A stretch of DNA of 22,527 nucleotides, from contig DATLIX010000026.1 in assembly GCA_035539215.1 (NCBI GenBank), forward strand, positions 1 to 22,527, in the 5' to 3' direction. Origin of the DNA: Dongia_B sp035539215 (GTDB lineage Bacteria > Pseudomonadota > Alphaproteobacteria > Dongiales > Dongiaceae). The position numbers and the translations under genes are program-made. Below are positions 1-15,000 of the stretch, piece by piece (within the stretch, counting starts at the first letter, position 1; every line of letters starts with the position of its first letter). The notes under the pieces were generated by a model that searched no databases, was not told the DNA's origin, and saw only the letters and a program-made list of their open reading frames with translations.

Positions 1-3000
1 AACCGCCAGCCCGGCCTCGTCGATCCTGCTCGACCAGGGCGACACCACGTTCGACCCGGGCACGCATCTGCAATGGCTCGATCTGACCAAGACCCAGGGC
101 CTGGGTGCGAATGACGTGCTGGACAATGTCGGCGTGAACTACGCCGCCGAAGGCTGGCGCTATGCCAGCGGAGAGCAAGTCGCCCAGCTGTGGAACGATG
201 CCGGCTTCACCTATGGGTCCTATGGCGGCAGCGGTGAGCCGCCGGTGCCGCCGGAGATCGGCGCCTTCCAGCACCTGATCGGCGTCACCGAGCAGCATCT
301 CGGCGGCAATGAATATAGCGGCGGCCTCTACCTCTATAGCGTCACCGAAACCCGCTCCGGCGTGATCTATGATTACGGCGTGGCCGATATCCAGCGCTAC
401 AGCGCCGATGACGGCGCGCCGCTGGCCCGGGCCGAGATCCTGCCGCTCGGCCTGCCGCCCGAGGAGACCGCATCGTCCATCTGGGGCTCCTATCTGGTGC
501 GCACGGAACCCGTTGCCGTGGCGCCCCTGCCGGCAAGCCTGCCGATGTTTGCCGCGGCGATCGCCCTGCTGGGGCTTGCCGGCTGGCGGCGGCGTTCCCC
601 GCGCCGGGGTTGAGAGGTGTCGGGCTGGAGAGGCCAGGCGGGTTTGCGGCGTCTTGCAGCGGCACTGCCGGCGCAACCCCTGGCGCCACCTGCCTATTCC
701 CGTCTGCTTTCTTCTGTTTTTAAAAGGAAGAGGATGCCGGGACCGAGCTTCTGTCGCTGTCTGTAAAGGACTGTCTCTTTTTCGGACGTAACCTCTTGAA
801 CTTGATCCCGAGGGTCCATCGGTAACACCGGGCTCACGGCCTGCATGGATGCCCGGATCAAGTCCGGGCATGACAATGGGCCGGAGAAGGGTGGGCGTCC
901 CTTGCCGGCAACTGTCATCGCCCGCCCGCTTGACGCCGGCGGCGCACCACTTAAAGATGCCGGAGACGATTCTTCATCGCGCGCCGGTTCGGACCGGGCT
1001 GTCGGCGCGGCGAAGCTGCTGCGACTGTCTCTCCCGACCTGACCGCGTTCCGATTCCGGTTTCCGTTTCCGTTTCCGTTTCCGTTTCCAGGCATCCATCA
1101 ACTGAAGGCTGATCCCATGACCTCTTTCCGCCCCCTCCGTCCCCGTGCGGCCTTTCTCGCCGCGTCCCTGCTCGCCCTCGGCGTCGCCCTTGCGCCGCTC
1201 GCCACCGCGTCTCTTGCGCGCGCGGCCGAGCAGCAGCCGGAGGCCCGCGCCTTCAAGCTGGGCGCCTTCAACCTGGTGGCGCTGCATGATGCCCAGTTCA
1301 CCCCGCCCAATGACGGCAAGATCTTCGGCGTCGGCGTCGGGCCGGCGGCGGTCACCCAGGTGCTGCAGGCGGCGGGTGCGCCCACCGACCACATCACGCT
1401 CAGCGTCGATGCGCTGCTGGTGAAGACCGGCCAGCAGGTTGTGCTGATCGATACCGGCGTGGGCGGCGCCCTGCAGGGCAGTTTGAAGCTCGCCAAGGTC
1501 AAGCCGGAATCGGTGACCGACATCCTCATCACCCATGCCCATCCCGATCATGTCGGCGGCCTGGTCAAGAACGGCGCGCTCGCCTTCCCCAATGCCAAGA
1601 TCCATATGACGGCGGCCGAATGGCCCTGGCTGCAGAGCCAGGAGAAGATGGCCGATATGGTAAAGGTCATCTCGCCCCAGGTCGAGACCTTCGAGCCGGG
1701 CGCCGAAGTGGTGCCGGGCATCACCTCGGTCGAGATCAAGGGCCATACGCCGGGCCATACCGGCTATGAGATCGTCTCCGGCAACAACCGCCTGCTCGAT
1801 TTCGGCGATACCGCGCATAGCTCGATCGTCTCGCTGGCAAAGCCGACCTGGCATATCAGCTTCGACACCGACCAGGATGTCGGCGAGGAGAGCCGCGTCG
1901 AGATGCTGACCAAGCTGGCGAAAAGCCAGGAGACCATCTTCGCGCCGCATTTCCCCTTCCCCGGTGTCGGCAAGATCGAGCCGCAGGCCGATCACTTCGT
2001 CTGGAAGCCGACCCTGAGCGTCAAGTAAGCGACGGTTTTTGGCGGCGAGCTTCGGGGACCCCTCACCCCGCCTTCTCCCGCGCGGAGAGAGGGCGGGGTC
2101 GATGCGCCGGAGGGGTACCTTCTGCATACGATGATAGTCACGCGAAGATAGCGGCGATCCACTTGTCGGCGCATCACGCCCCAGGCTAGAATCGGCTATC
2201 AGCGTTGGGGGACTTACCAGTGAAAATCAATTTGCCGGCGGCCGTTTTCGGCGTCGCCTCGTTGCTCGTCGTCGGCTGCAGCACGACCGAGCATGTCAAT
2301 TCCGACGGCACCTATCCGCAGGATGCGGTGAAGTGTTCGAATGACGATTCCACTTATGACAGCAAGACCAGCGGCGAGGCCTGCACGCGCCTGATCCAGT
2401 CGGCGGCGACGAAGAAAGCGGATCTCGTCGATGACTATTACTATCGCGGCAATATCTATCTGGACGACGCGGAATACCCCGCCGCCATTCAGGACTTCGA
2501 TGCGGCGCTGAAGCTCGACCCCAATTACCTCGACGCCCTGAACAGCCGCGGCATCGCCTATCAGAGCATGGGCAAGTACGACGCGGCGCTGGCGGATTAT
2601 GACCGGCTGACCGAGCTGAAGCCCGATTATCCCTATGCCTATGGCGACCGCGGCTCGCTCTATGCCCTCCAGGGCGACGAAGCGAAGGCCGTTCCCCAGC
2701 TCAACCGCGAGATCGAGCTGGCCAAGGGCAATGGCCTCAGCTACCGCACGCGCTGCTATGGCTATGGCCTGCTCAAGAAGGAGGACCTGGCGGTCGCCGA
2801 TTGCGACCAGGCCTTGCGCCTGCACGCGGATGACGACATCGCCTTGGTCTTCCGCGGCTATGCCCATTATCATGCCGGGCACCTGGATGCGGCGATCGCC
2901 GATTATAACGCGGCGCTGAAGATCTATCCCAGGAACATCTCCGCTTTGTATGCCCGCGGCGTCGCCTATGCGGAACAGGGGAAAGCCGACCTCGCCAAGG

Positions 3001-6000
3001 CCGATCTCGCCGCCGCGCGGGCCGCTCGCCCGCATGTCGATGTGCTGTTCAACCTCGAGGGCATCAAGCCGCCGGCCGGGTTGTGACGGCGACAGCAGCG
3101 GCGCACCGCCGCCGGCGTGGCGGCGACGCGGCTGGCAGGGCGAAGCTGCTGTCGCAGCGTCACCGAGCGCTTCACGCTGAATGCCAAGCGGCAACATCGG
3201 CCCTCGCGTCGCCGCCGCGTTCCCGGGCGACGATCGGCATCTGCTCTTGCCGGCGATGATGCGATGTTGCCCTGCTGCCTATGAATGGTGCGTCGCAGCG
3301 ATGCCGCAGCTATTTTCCGAAACCTTGCACCCGGCTGCAATTTAAGCCGCTGTGATTCGGATGCATGCCGACATCCCATGCCGCTGCGTGTGGTTCTTGC
3401 GGTTTACGTCAACGCAGGCGTCGATGATTTGCCGCGGGCCAAGTTCTCCATGTGCGCATATCGCCGCTTGTCGCCGCGCGAAACGGCGTCATCGACCGAC
3501 GACGTAATCTCCCAACTTTCGTGTACATTCCGAATCTATTCCTCGACATAGGAATGTGGCTTCATAGTCTCGTTCCGGGACTGTGGCTGTTGGATTCTCC
3601 GAACACCTTCAGCCTCCCCTAGAGACGTCGGCAATGGCCCCCCAATGTCGGCGTCTCAATCTTTTGGGGTGCGGCTCCTCGCGAGGATCTGCAGTCGAGC
3701 TGGAAGAAAACGTATGCGTGGATAATGCATGCGGGTGGGGAATTTGAAGTTGATCCGGTGCCGAACATCAGTGTGGGGAACGAGATGATGGAGATGCCGC
3801 TGGAGCCATCCCTTTGGCTCAAGGTCAATCAAGAACACGTTCACATCAGCACAATTCCCCAGGCGCTCTACTGGTATCGCTCAGTGCATGCCATCAGAAA
3901 GGCCGACCATGACTGGTCGGTTCTGCAGGCGCTGGAACTGGCCGAGGTGACGCGTGACGCCAGGCAGGCCGCAGCCGCATCCCAAGCTTTCGCCGCACTG
4001 ATCCAACTGGCGGGTTGCCGCCACATTCCGGCCGAAGTCGTGCCAATCAGGCGGCCGGGGAACGATGCGACGGTCTCACGCTATCGATAGAGCAGCTGCC
4101 GGCGGCAGATGCCGCTCCATCGGCGTTCATCGCGCCGGATGAGCATCGCATGCAAGGCGCCGCAGCTCCGGCCTGGCCAATCGCTGGCACCGCTTTAGCC
4201 TCAACTTATTGCGGCAGCGTCACCGAGATCTTCAGGCTGGAATACCAGGCGGCGACATTCGCCATGTCGTCCTCGCTGGATTGATACCGGGTCTTTGCCG
4301 GTCGGGACGAAACGCATGTTCGACCCGCAAGACAGTGATCGCCGATTACCGCGCGGCACCGAAGATCGATCCGCAATACGCGCCGTCCTTGTTCAGGCAT
4401 GGCCTTGCCTATGCTGCACCGGGCAAGAAGGATTTGGCAAAGGCCGATCTGGCGGTGGCGCGCGCCCTTCATTCGCAAATCGACGCCCATATGGCCCCGG
4501 AGCAGATCACGCCGCCGTCCGGGATGTGACCAGGTGCTCTTTCATGGCGCTTTTGCGGCCGCCCGTCGCAAAACTGTAACAGCATCGGGACGTAGGCGGC
4601 CTCACCCGGCCACCGCGCAGTCGCAGGGACCATCCTGGCATCGCGAACAGCCCGATAAGCCCGAATTGCATTCTGCATATCATTGTACTCATCGGCGCAA
4701 ACGGTTGCCGGAGACAGCCTCCGTTTGATAGCGTCATCCGCAAAAATAAACATCAGCATTCCGCTTTACGATTACCATCAGGGACGATGCGCATGAATCT
4801 CTACGTTCTTTATGGCCAGAAAATTAAAGAGAAGGACTATCTGGCGGCCTCCCATGTCCTGGAAACGATCTCGATGGTGCAACCCACTGCGCCTTATCTT
4901 TTATTGGAACTCGCCACAGTATACGTGACCCTCAAAGACCTTCGCTATCGGGCCAGAGCGCGTGAATGCTTGGAGCGATACATCGCTGTCGCCGAGCCGA
5001 TCGATCCGGTCGCGATCACGCTGCTTGCAGTCAACGTCTACCGCGCGAGCGGTCCGATCGAGAAACTAAAACCGCTGCTCGATAAATATGGCCACCTGCT
5101 CGATGCGGAACATCTTCAGCAGCTCAATGCACTGGCAACCGAACAGGAAACCTATGAGGCGTCCCTGCGCAAGGTCACTGCCCAAGATATCGGCCGGTTG
5201 CCCTCGCAAATGAAAGACCTGGCCGATCTGCGGCTCTCGATCCGAAATTTCGTTCTTTCCGACCTCGCGCCCCAGCCGATCTTGAAGGACGCAGCGATAT
5301 TCACCTTCGGCAGCTGCTTCGCCAACAACGTCGCGCGGGTGCTCAAGACGAGGAACTTCGACGTCGATAATTTCTGGGTGGGAGAGGAAGTCAATACGAC
5401 ATTCTCCAATCTGAACCTTGTCAAATTCATCCTGGGGAAAGAGGTTCCGGATGCGGATTACTATGGCGAGGTAATGGCGGGAAAGCCCGTTGCGGCACTG
5501 AAGGAAGCACTCACCCGCTCAAGCGTGATCATTTACACGATGGGTGTCGCGCCCGCCTTCTTCCAGAAGGAAACCGGGCGCTACGTTCCCCATTCTGCGC
5601 GAAACCTCAGAGCTCTATTGAAAGCCGAGGATGTCGAGTATCGTTTCTCCACGGTCGACGAGAACGTTGCGGCATTGACTGACTTGTTGGCCCTGCTGCG
5701 AGAGCACACGAACATCAGAAAGATGTTCGTCACCGTCTCTCCTGTACCGCTGGCATCGTCAATCGGCTTCAAGTCGACCATTTGCGCCGATACGGAAAGC
5801 AAGTCGATCTTGCGCGCAGCGGCGGGGACAGTTACGCGCCGTTTCGAAGACACCATGATCTATTTCCCCAGCTTCGAGGTGTTGAGATGGCTGCCCTCCT
5901 TTCAGGAGGCCGCCGCATTCGGCGCGGATGACGGCAACGTCCGGCATCCGAACGAAAGCTACGTCGCCGAAATTGTTGAGGCATTCATCGAGCGCTTCGG

Positions 6001-9000
6001 CGGCTAGAAGCGGACGCTTGCTTCCGGCTCCAAGCGGTGCCCGGCGGACGAAGGGATGGCGTCGCCCTATTGCGGCAGCGTCACCGAGATCTTCAGGCTG
6101 GAATACCAGGCGGCGACATTCGCCATGTCGTCCTCGCTGAGCTCCTGGGCGATGATCGACATCTGGTCCTGCTGGCGGGCGCCGGATTTGAAGGCCTTCA
6201 GCTGCTTGATGATATAGCCGGTATTGTCGCCCGCAAGGTTGGGGGCATCGGGATTCTTGGCGATGCCGTCGAGACCGTGACAGGCGGCGCAGACGGTCGC
6301 GACCTTCTTCTTGCCCGCGGCGACGTCGGCCGCGAAAGCCGGATGGGCCGTCATCGCCGCGGCGATCACGGCGAGCCAGGCAATGCCGCGACCGGACCGG
6401 CGCGCGGACGTGGCCGCGGCGCAGTTGCGACGCAGCGCGTCTTGGGTCGGCATGGACCCCGCCGACGCATGCCCGCCTGCGGCGACGGCGGTCAAGCCCG
6501 CCTGGCACGGAAGTGAGGCGATACGCGTGACAAAATATTGCGTGGGCCGTCGTGTCATGGGCATGGGCGACAGATCCTTCCCGGTCATCGAGCGGGCCAC
6601 GGTTGGATGCCGCGGCCCGCTCTGTTGTGCCTGATTTATCGTGGCTGGTTCCTGTATCAGGCCCGGCCTTCCGCCGGGCCTGATCTTCTTCTGCTGTGCC
6701 TAATGTGGCGTCACGCCACCGCCGCCTATTTGGTATAGGAGATGCGGTAGATGGCGCCGGCGAAGTCGTCGGAGACCAGGATCGAACCGTCGCGCAATTG
6801 CGCGAGGGCGACCGGGCGGCCGATATATTCGCCATCATCGGTGAGCCAGCCGGCAGCAAACTCCTCCTGCTTGCCGGCCGTGCCGTCATCCTTCAACGGT
6901 GTGAAGAGGATGCGCGCACCGGCAGGCGTGGTGCGGTTCCACGAACCGTGCTGCGCGGTGAAGACACCGTGCTTGTAGCGGTCGGGGAACTTGCTGCCGG
7001 TATAGAACAGCATGCCGAGATCGGCGGCATGGGCAATCGTCTCCACGACCGGGAAGACGACGCCGGCCGGCGGCTCGACGGTCTTGTATTCATTGGTCCG
7101 CACATGACCGCCGCCATACCAGGGGAAGCCGAAATTCTGCCCCTGCTTGGTGACGTGGTTGAGCTCGCCCGGCGGGATGTCGTCGCCCATGCCGTCGACC
7201 TGGTTGTCATTGGTCCAGAGGTCGCCGGTCTTGGGATCGAAATCGAATCCGACGGGATTGCGCAGGCCGTCGGCGAAGACCTCGCGGTCGGTGCCGTCCT
7301 GGTTCATGCGGATGATGCCGCCGATGCCATATTTCTTGAAGACGTCGAGCTTCTCCGGCGGCGGCACGTTATAGGGCTGCCCCATCTGCACATAGAGCTT
7401 CTTGTCGGGGCCGACGGCGCAGACCCGGGCCGTGTGGTTGTAGCTTTCATCGGCGCCGGGAATGAGTTCGCCGTCCTTCACCACGTCGCCGGTGGCGACG
7501 TCGGGGCTTTCATAGAAGAATTCCGCCGCCGGGAAGACCCGGATGCGGTTGCGTTCGGCGATATAAAGGAAGCCGTCCTTGGAGAAGCAGACGCCGTTCG
7601 GGATGACGAAGGCAAGCGACGGGGCGAAACGCTTCACCTCGTCGGCGGTGCCATCCTTGTTGCGGTCGGTCACCGCCCAGACAGCATCCTTCCTTGTACC
7701 GACGAAGGTGACGACGCCTTGCGGCCCGACCGCCATGTGACGGGCATCGGGCACCACGGCATAGAGATTGATCTTGAAACCGTCGGGCAGCTTGATGCGT
7801 TCGAGATTTTTCTTCAGCTGATCGGCATAGTCGCCGGTCTGCGGCACCGGTTGAAAGGCCGCCATGGAGGTGGTGGTCGCCTGCATGTTTTCCAGCTTCT
7901 GCATGTTCTCGGTCGACGGTGCAGCGGTCGACGGCGTGGTCGATTGGGCATAAGCAACATTGGTCAGAGTCATGCCGGCAAGCGTCACCGCCCCGGCCGC
8001 AATCGCGGCGGCGGCAATAACGGTCGCGGCAACGGATGAGAGCAACAAAGTCTTCACTCGCGCCTCCTGTTTTTCTGAACCTTGGGATGCCTTGCGGATG
8101 CCAGAGCCTCCCCCCTATCGTGAGATGTCTGCGCCTGCGGGTCTTGTCCGGCCCGTCATTGCGAGACGCTCAAAAATAGCATGAAGTTTTATGCAAGGCG
8201 CGGGGAGTCTCGATGGCAAAGACGAGAAAAAGACGCGCCGCAGCACGCTTATTAACGAACTTGATCCAAAGGCCAATATCACGCAGCGCCTTCAGCTTTA
8301 GCAGCAGAGCGCGTGGGACTTTCTACCTTTCAGCGAGAGCGACGGTCGGGAATATCGCCGGCCCGGCCCTGGCATTGCCGACGATGCCCGATAGTGTTCG
8401 GATGCCCGTCCATGGATGCCGTCTCTATAGATGCCGTCTATGATGGCATGCTGCAACAACCGCTCGCCAGCGATCGGGCTCAACCAATCCGCAGACCGGG
8501 AGGACGGACATGCACAACGAGACATTGACCTATGATGCCGACGGGCTGGCAATGAAGAGCCAGCTTTTCTATCAGCCGTCCGCCGGACCGCGCGCCGGCG
8601 TGCTGGTCTTCCCGGAAGCCTTCGGCCTGGGCCCGCACGCGATTTCGCGCGCCGAGCGCCTGGCCCGCCTCGGCTATGTGGCGCTCGCTTGCGATATTTT
8701 CGGCGGCGGCACCTTGCTGACCGACCTTACCCAGGCGATCGGCCTGCTGCAGCCGCTCTATGCCGACACCGCCCTCATGCGCGCCCGGGGCGAGGCGAGC
8801 TTCGCCGCATTGACGGCGCGGCCGGAGGTCGATGCCGGGCGCATCGCCTCGATCGGCTTCTGCTTCGGCGGCACCATGTCGCTGGAACTGGCGCGCGGCG
8901 GTGTCGACCTCAAATCCGTCGTCGGCTTCCACAGCGGCTTGAAGACGACGGCGCCGAAAAGCGACGCCAAGGCCTGCAAGGCACGGGTGCTGGTCTGCAT

Positions 9001-12000
9001 CGGCGCCGACGACCCCTTCATCCCGCCCGAGGAGCGCGCGGCCTTCGAGACCGAAATGCGCGAGGCCGCGGTGGACTGGCAGATGCATCTCTATGGCGGC
9101 ACCGTACACAGCTTCACCAACACGGAAGCGGACAAGCGCAACAACCCGGCGGCGATGCGCTATTCGGCCGAGGCCGATGCCAGGTCCTGGGCGGCGATGC
9201 AGCAGATGTTTTCCGAAACCCTGGGATGAAGGCCGCCCCACGGAGGGCAAAGGGAAGTCAGAGCGGGGAGAAAGGCACTCTCTCCCCGCATGCCGTCAGC
9301 CTTGCAGCATCGAGCCCGTGTCGATGAAGCGCTGATGCCAGGATAGGGCTTCCTGCAGCAGAACCGGCGTCTGCAGGCCGTAGGAGCCTTGCTGCGCGCG
9401 CTTGAAGTAGTCCTGCAAAGCGGGCTTGTAAGCCGGATGGGCGCAATTCTCGATGATGACCTTGGCGCGCTGCTTCGGTGAAAGGCCGCGCAGATCGGCG
9501 AGGCCCTGCTCCGTCACAATCACCTGGACATCCTGGGTGATGTGGTCGACATGCGAGGCATGCGGCACGATCGCCGAGATCTTGCCGCCCTTCTTGGTCG
9601 ACGGCGCCATGAAGACGGAGATGAAAGCGTTGCGCGCGAAATCACCCGAACCGCCGATGCCGTTCATGATGCGCGAGCCCATCAGATGGGTGGAATTGAC
9701 ATTGCCGTAGATATCCGCCTCGATCAGGCCGTTCATGGCGATGCAGCCCAGGCGGCGGATGAGTTCCGGATGGTTGCTGATCTCCTGCGGCCGCAGGATC
9801 ATCTTGTCGCGGAAGCTCGCCATCCGCGCATTGATCGAGGCGGCAGCGTCGGGGCTCAGCGAAAATGCCGTCGCCGAGGCGATCCGCAGCCGCCCGCTTT
9901 CCAGCAGATCGAGCATGCCGTCCTGGATCACCTCGGTATAGGCCGTCATGTTGTCGAAGGGGCCGTCGACCAAGCCGCCCAGCACCGCATTGGCGACATT
10001 GCCGACGCCCGATTGCAGCGGCAGCAAAGTCGCCGGCAGCCGCCCCTTGGCGACCTCATGGCCGAAGAACTCCAGGAGATGTCCGGCAATGGCCCGCGCG
10101 GTGCCGTCCGGCGCCTCGAACGGCGCATTGCGGTCGGGCGCATCCGTCTCGACAATGGCGACGATCTTCGCCGGATCGCAGCGGAAGGATGTTTCACCGA
10201 TCCGGTCATCGGGGCGGATGAGCGGGATCGGCACACGGTTGGGCGGCAGGGCCGTGCCGTAATAGATGTCGTGCATGCCGTCGAGGGCGGCATTCTGCCA
10301 GGAATTCACCTCGATGATCACTTGCCGCGCACGGTCGAGCCAAGTCTTGTTGTTGCCGACGGAAGAGGACGGAACCAGCGAACCGTCGGCCCGGATTCCA
10401 GATACCTCGATGACAGCGGTGTCGAGCTCGCCCAGGAAGCCCTGCCAGGCCATCGGCGCCACCTGACTGAGATGCATGTCGAGATATTCCATTTCGCCGC
10501 GATTGATCTTCTCGCGGGACACCGGATCGGAATTGTAGGGCAGACGCAGCTCGATGCCGTCGACGCGGGCGAGCGCACCATCGAGTTCCGGACCGGTCGA
10601 GGCGCCGGTCCAGACCTGGATCCGGAAAGGATGACCGGCCGCATGTTCGCTCTCGATCCGCTTTGCCAGAGCCTGCGGCACCGCCTTAGGATAGCCCGAG
10701 CCGGTGAAACCGCTCATCCCGACCACCGTGTTCGGCTTGATCAGGGCGGCGGCCGCCTCGGCCGGCATCACCTTGCCACGGAGTGCCGGATTGGCGATAC
10801 GCGTCTGGTCAGTCATCTCTGCCTCGGGTGGATATAGACGGGAGGGCGCCGCCGTCAGAAAAACTGACGCCGCGCGCCACAAACAGGCCGCAGGATAGGC
10901 GTCGGGGCGGCCCTTGTGAATGAGCTAGATCAAGGAGGCTGCCCGTCGGAAAGTGCAGGTGTCGCTGGGGCTGGAGAACAATGGCCCGACCCTTGGCGCA
11001 TAATATGCGGCGCGAAAATGCGCGTCTGCCGCGATTCCTACCGCGGCCTGCGTCCAGTGGGAGAGGAAATCATGCCATTCGGCCCGGTGCCGTGCAGACC
11101 GGGTCCGGCTTGGCCGGCATGGAACTTATGTCGTTCAGAAACCGCTCAAGAATAGGATTGAAGATATCCGGCCCCTGCCAGAACGGCGCATGCCCCAGTC
11201 CCGGCAAAAGCTGGCAGCAGCCCTGCCACAGATTGGCGTAATGCAGGCCCTCGATGTAGTCGAGATTGACGACGGGATCCGCCGCGCCGTTCACCATGGC
11301 GAGCGGCACGGACAGGTTTTCCGCGACCTGGCGCTGGTCGACATCGGTGTTGGCATGCGCCGTCTCGAACAGGGTCTTGCGCATCAGGCCATCGGTACGG
11401 CTGATCGCCTCATAGAGAGCCGGCGTGAAGCCGGTGCCGATGATGGCGTTGCCGAAGGAGGCGATCTCCATCGGCGACAGATGCTCCCGGCTGGCCAGCT
11501 TCATATGCGGCGTCGGTTTGAAGCCCTGCATGATATTCGTGGCACTAACGGGTGGTGTGCCGGTGATCATCAGCCCCCTGAGGCCGTCGAGCTGCGGCGC
11601 CATCTGCAGCGCGATATGGCCGCCGAGCGACCAGCCGAAGATCGCCAGCTCGTAGATGCCGATCATCTCCAGCACTTCCAAGAGCGCATCGGCGAGGCCC
11701 GGCAGCGTATAGCTGCGCGCCGGGTCCTGGGCGTTGCCGGAACGGCCATGGCCGGGGAGATCGATGGCGATCAGGTGATGATCGAGGGCGAGCGGCCCCG
11801 TCATCTGGTGCTTGAAAACCTCGCCGCTGGTCGAGTTGCCATGGATCAGCAGAAGCGGCAGCTTGCCCCGTCCGCTTTCCGCGACGGCGACCCAGCCATG
11901 CGAGGTGGCAAGCGCGTAGCGATGTGAAACATCGGTCATGACGGGCATGCGCTAAGCCGACACGCCGCCATCGACCTTCAGATTGGCGCCGGTGACGAAG

Positions 12001-15000
12001 GAGGCTTCGGGACTGGCGAGATAGGCGACGAGGCCGGCGGCCTCTTCCGACTTGCCGAAACGCTTCAGGGCGATCGCCTCATGGATCTTGTCGCCGCCCG
12101 GCGCCTGGCGGACGGCACGGAACATATCGGTTTCGATTCGGCCCGGCTGAACATTGTTGATGGTAATGCCGCGGGGACCGAGATCGCGGGCGAGACCGCG
12201 GGTCAGGCTGGCGATCGCGCCCTTGGTCATGGCGTAGACCGCGTGGCCGCCGATCGGCATGTAGTCGCTGCTGACACTGCCGATATTGATGATGCGGCCA
12301 CCTTCGCGCATATGCCGTGCCGCCTCCTGGGTCGCAACGAAGACGCCCTTGATGTTGACGGCGACCATGCGGTCGAAGTCGTCGACCGAATAATCGGCAA
12401 GGGTTCCAGGCAGCTCGATGGCGGCATTATTGACGAGAATATCGAGCCGGCCGAAATGCTTGACCGTCGTCGTCACCGCCGCCTTCACCTGATCGGCCGC
12501 GCCGTTATCGGCCCGGATAGCCAGGGCTTTGCCGCCCGCAGCCTCTATCTCCTTCACCAGGGCCTCGGCGGGCCGGTGCGAGGCGAGATAGGTGAAGGCG
12601 ATCGTCGCCCCCTCGCCGCTCAACTGCCGCGTAATCGCCGCGCCGATACCGCGAGCCCCGCCGGTAATCAGGGCAACCTTTCCCGTTAAACGACCCATGA
12701 TGTCCTCCAATCAGCTGCTGCTCCGCCGCATCAGATGCGGACGTGAGAAAGGGCAGACTGGTTGTCGCGGATTGCGCAATGATTGCGAGATCGGCCTAGA
12801 TTGCTACAGCCGTAATAAAACCCGCGGCAAAGCGGTGATGGATCCGGCCTATTCTTCCGGTTCACCGGGAAACTGTGCCGCATCCGGCGGTATTGGCACC
12901 CCGGGAAGCTTACGCCGAGTCCAGATATGGACGGCGTTGCCGAGATCCGGCGGTTGGTCGAGCGAGCCGCCTTTGACGCTGACCGTCGCGTCCCGTTCCT
13001 TGTCCCCATGCCACAACCGGCTGCCGCAGAGCGCACAGAAAAAGCACTCGACGACATTGCCGCTGTCGCTCGGCCGCGACCAGCGGCGCAGTTCGCCCTT
13101 GATCAGGCGCAGATCGGCGCTGTCGACGATGACGGAGATGCCAAAGGCCGAGGCCGATTGCTTCTGGCATTCGCGGCAATGACAGACATAAAGCGCCCGT
13201 GGCGCGGCCGTGATCTCGTATCGGACGTGCCCGCATTGACAGCCGCCGGTGCGAATGATTTTGCCGGCGTGATGCGTCCCTGTCAGATGCGCCTCCGCCA
13301 TGCGTTTCCGGCAAACTCTTAGGCCTGGCCAAGGCGCTGTTTCAAGCGCGGCACGGCGAAGTCGAGGAAGGCGCGGAGCTTCAGCGGTGCCGGACGCGTG
13401 GCGGCATAGACCAGGCTGAGCGGTAACGGCTCCGGTTCGAAATCGCGCAGGATGGTGACGAGCTTGTCTTCGTGCACCGCCTGTTCGACCTGATAGCAGA
13501 GCACGCGGGCAAGGCCGGCACCGGCGATGGAAGCGGAGATCGCCGCTTCCGCCGTGGTGACGGCGAGACGCCGGCGCAACGGCACGCTTTCCATCTTGCC
13601 GTTGATGCGGAACGGCCAGGAATCCGGCACGGTCAGGGCGGCACGGGTGATGCAGTCATGCTGATCGAGTTCGTCAGGGTGCTGCGGCGTGCCGTTCTTG
13701 GCGAGATAATCGGGGCTGGCGCAGATCACCCGGCGGATGGCGCCGATACGCTGGGCGATCAGGCTGCTGTCCGGCATATGGCTGATGCGCAAGGCAAGGT
13801 CGATCTGCTCGCCGGGCAGGGTGACCACATCGTCGTTGAGCAGCAGTTGCACATCGACCTCGGGATGGATGCGCAGGAATTCGACCGCCACCGGGGTCAA
13901 ATGCAGATGGCCGAAGACCAGCGGTGCGGTGATGACGAGATCGCCGCGCGGGATATCGTAGGCGCCCGCCGCCCGCCGTTCCGCTTCACCGAGATCGTCG
14001 AGCAGGCGGCGGCAGGATTGGTAATAGTTTTCACCCGCCTGGGTCAGGGTCAGTTTACGGGTCGAGCGGTTGATCAGGCCGACCCGCAGGAGATCCTCAA
14101 GATCGGATACCCGGCGGCTGACAGTCGCCAGAGGCATGCCGAGCTGCCGCGCCGCTGCCGAAAAGCTGCCGGCTTCGATGACCGCGATGAAAGTCGACAT
14201 GGAGGCAAAGCGATCCATTGCATACTTCCATATTCTGGAAAAATACCCGGCATTTTAGCCAGAATATCTTTCCAGATGGAAGAAGCATCTTGATCAGACA
14301 TCCCACCAAGCACCAAAAAGTCGCCCGGGCTCAGTTGCCGGGCGGAGTCAGCACGCCCGGATTGTAGGGCCGCGGTTTCATCCAGGCATCCGGCGTGCTG
14401 TCGGCCGGCGCCGCGACCGAGGAACCGTCGGGATCGTAAGGCTGGGCATGCAGCCAAGCCGGCGAGGGCTTGATAGAGGGCTGCAGGGAACGGGCTGCGT
14501 CCTTTGCCTTCGGCATCGGATATGCCGCGTCCCGCTCGACCGGCTGGGCCGTCGGCTTGGCCTCAGGCTTGATTTGCGGCGGCTGGGCCTGGCCCGGCGC
14601 CGTCGTCAATGTCTCGGCTCCCCCCGTCGCTTGCTTGAGCGTCTCGCCCGGCGTCGCACCGGGCGCCACGGCCGGTGCCGCGCCGGGTGCCTGCTTGGAG
14701 ACTGACGCCGAGGCCGGTACTGCACCCGGTGCGGGTACCGGTAGCGGTGAAACCAGACTTGGTGCCGGCTGCGCCGAGAGCGGCGTCATCTCGACCGCCG
14801 GGGCCGGGGCCGAAGCGACGCCGGACGGTGCAGAACTGGAGGGTGACGGCGCGGTTTGCGGCGTCGGTGCGGCTGGCTTCGGCAAATCGGCGGCGGGCTG
14901 CGACACTGGCTTCGGCGGAGCAGGCGTTGTTATCGGCGAGGTATCGGCGGCTTTCTGCTGACCCGAGCCAGCATTGGTCGTTGGCAGGTCGGAACCCAGC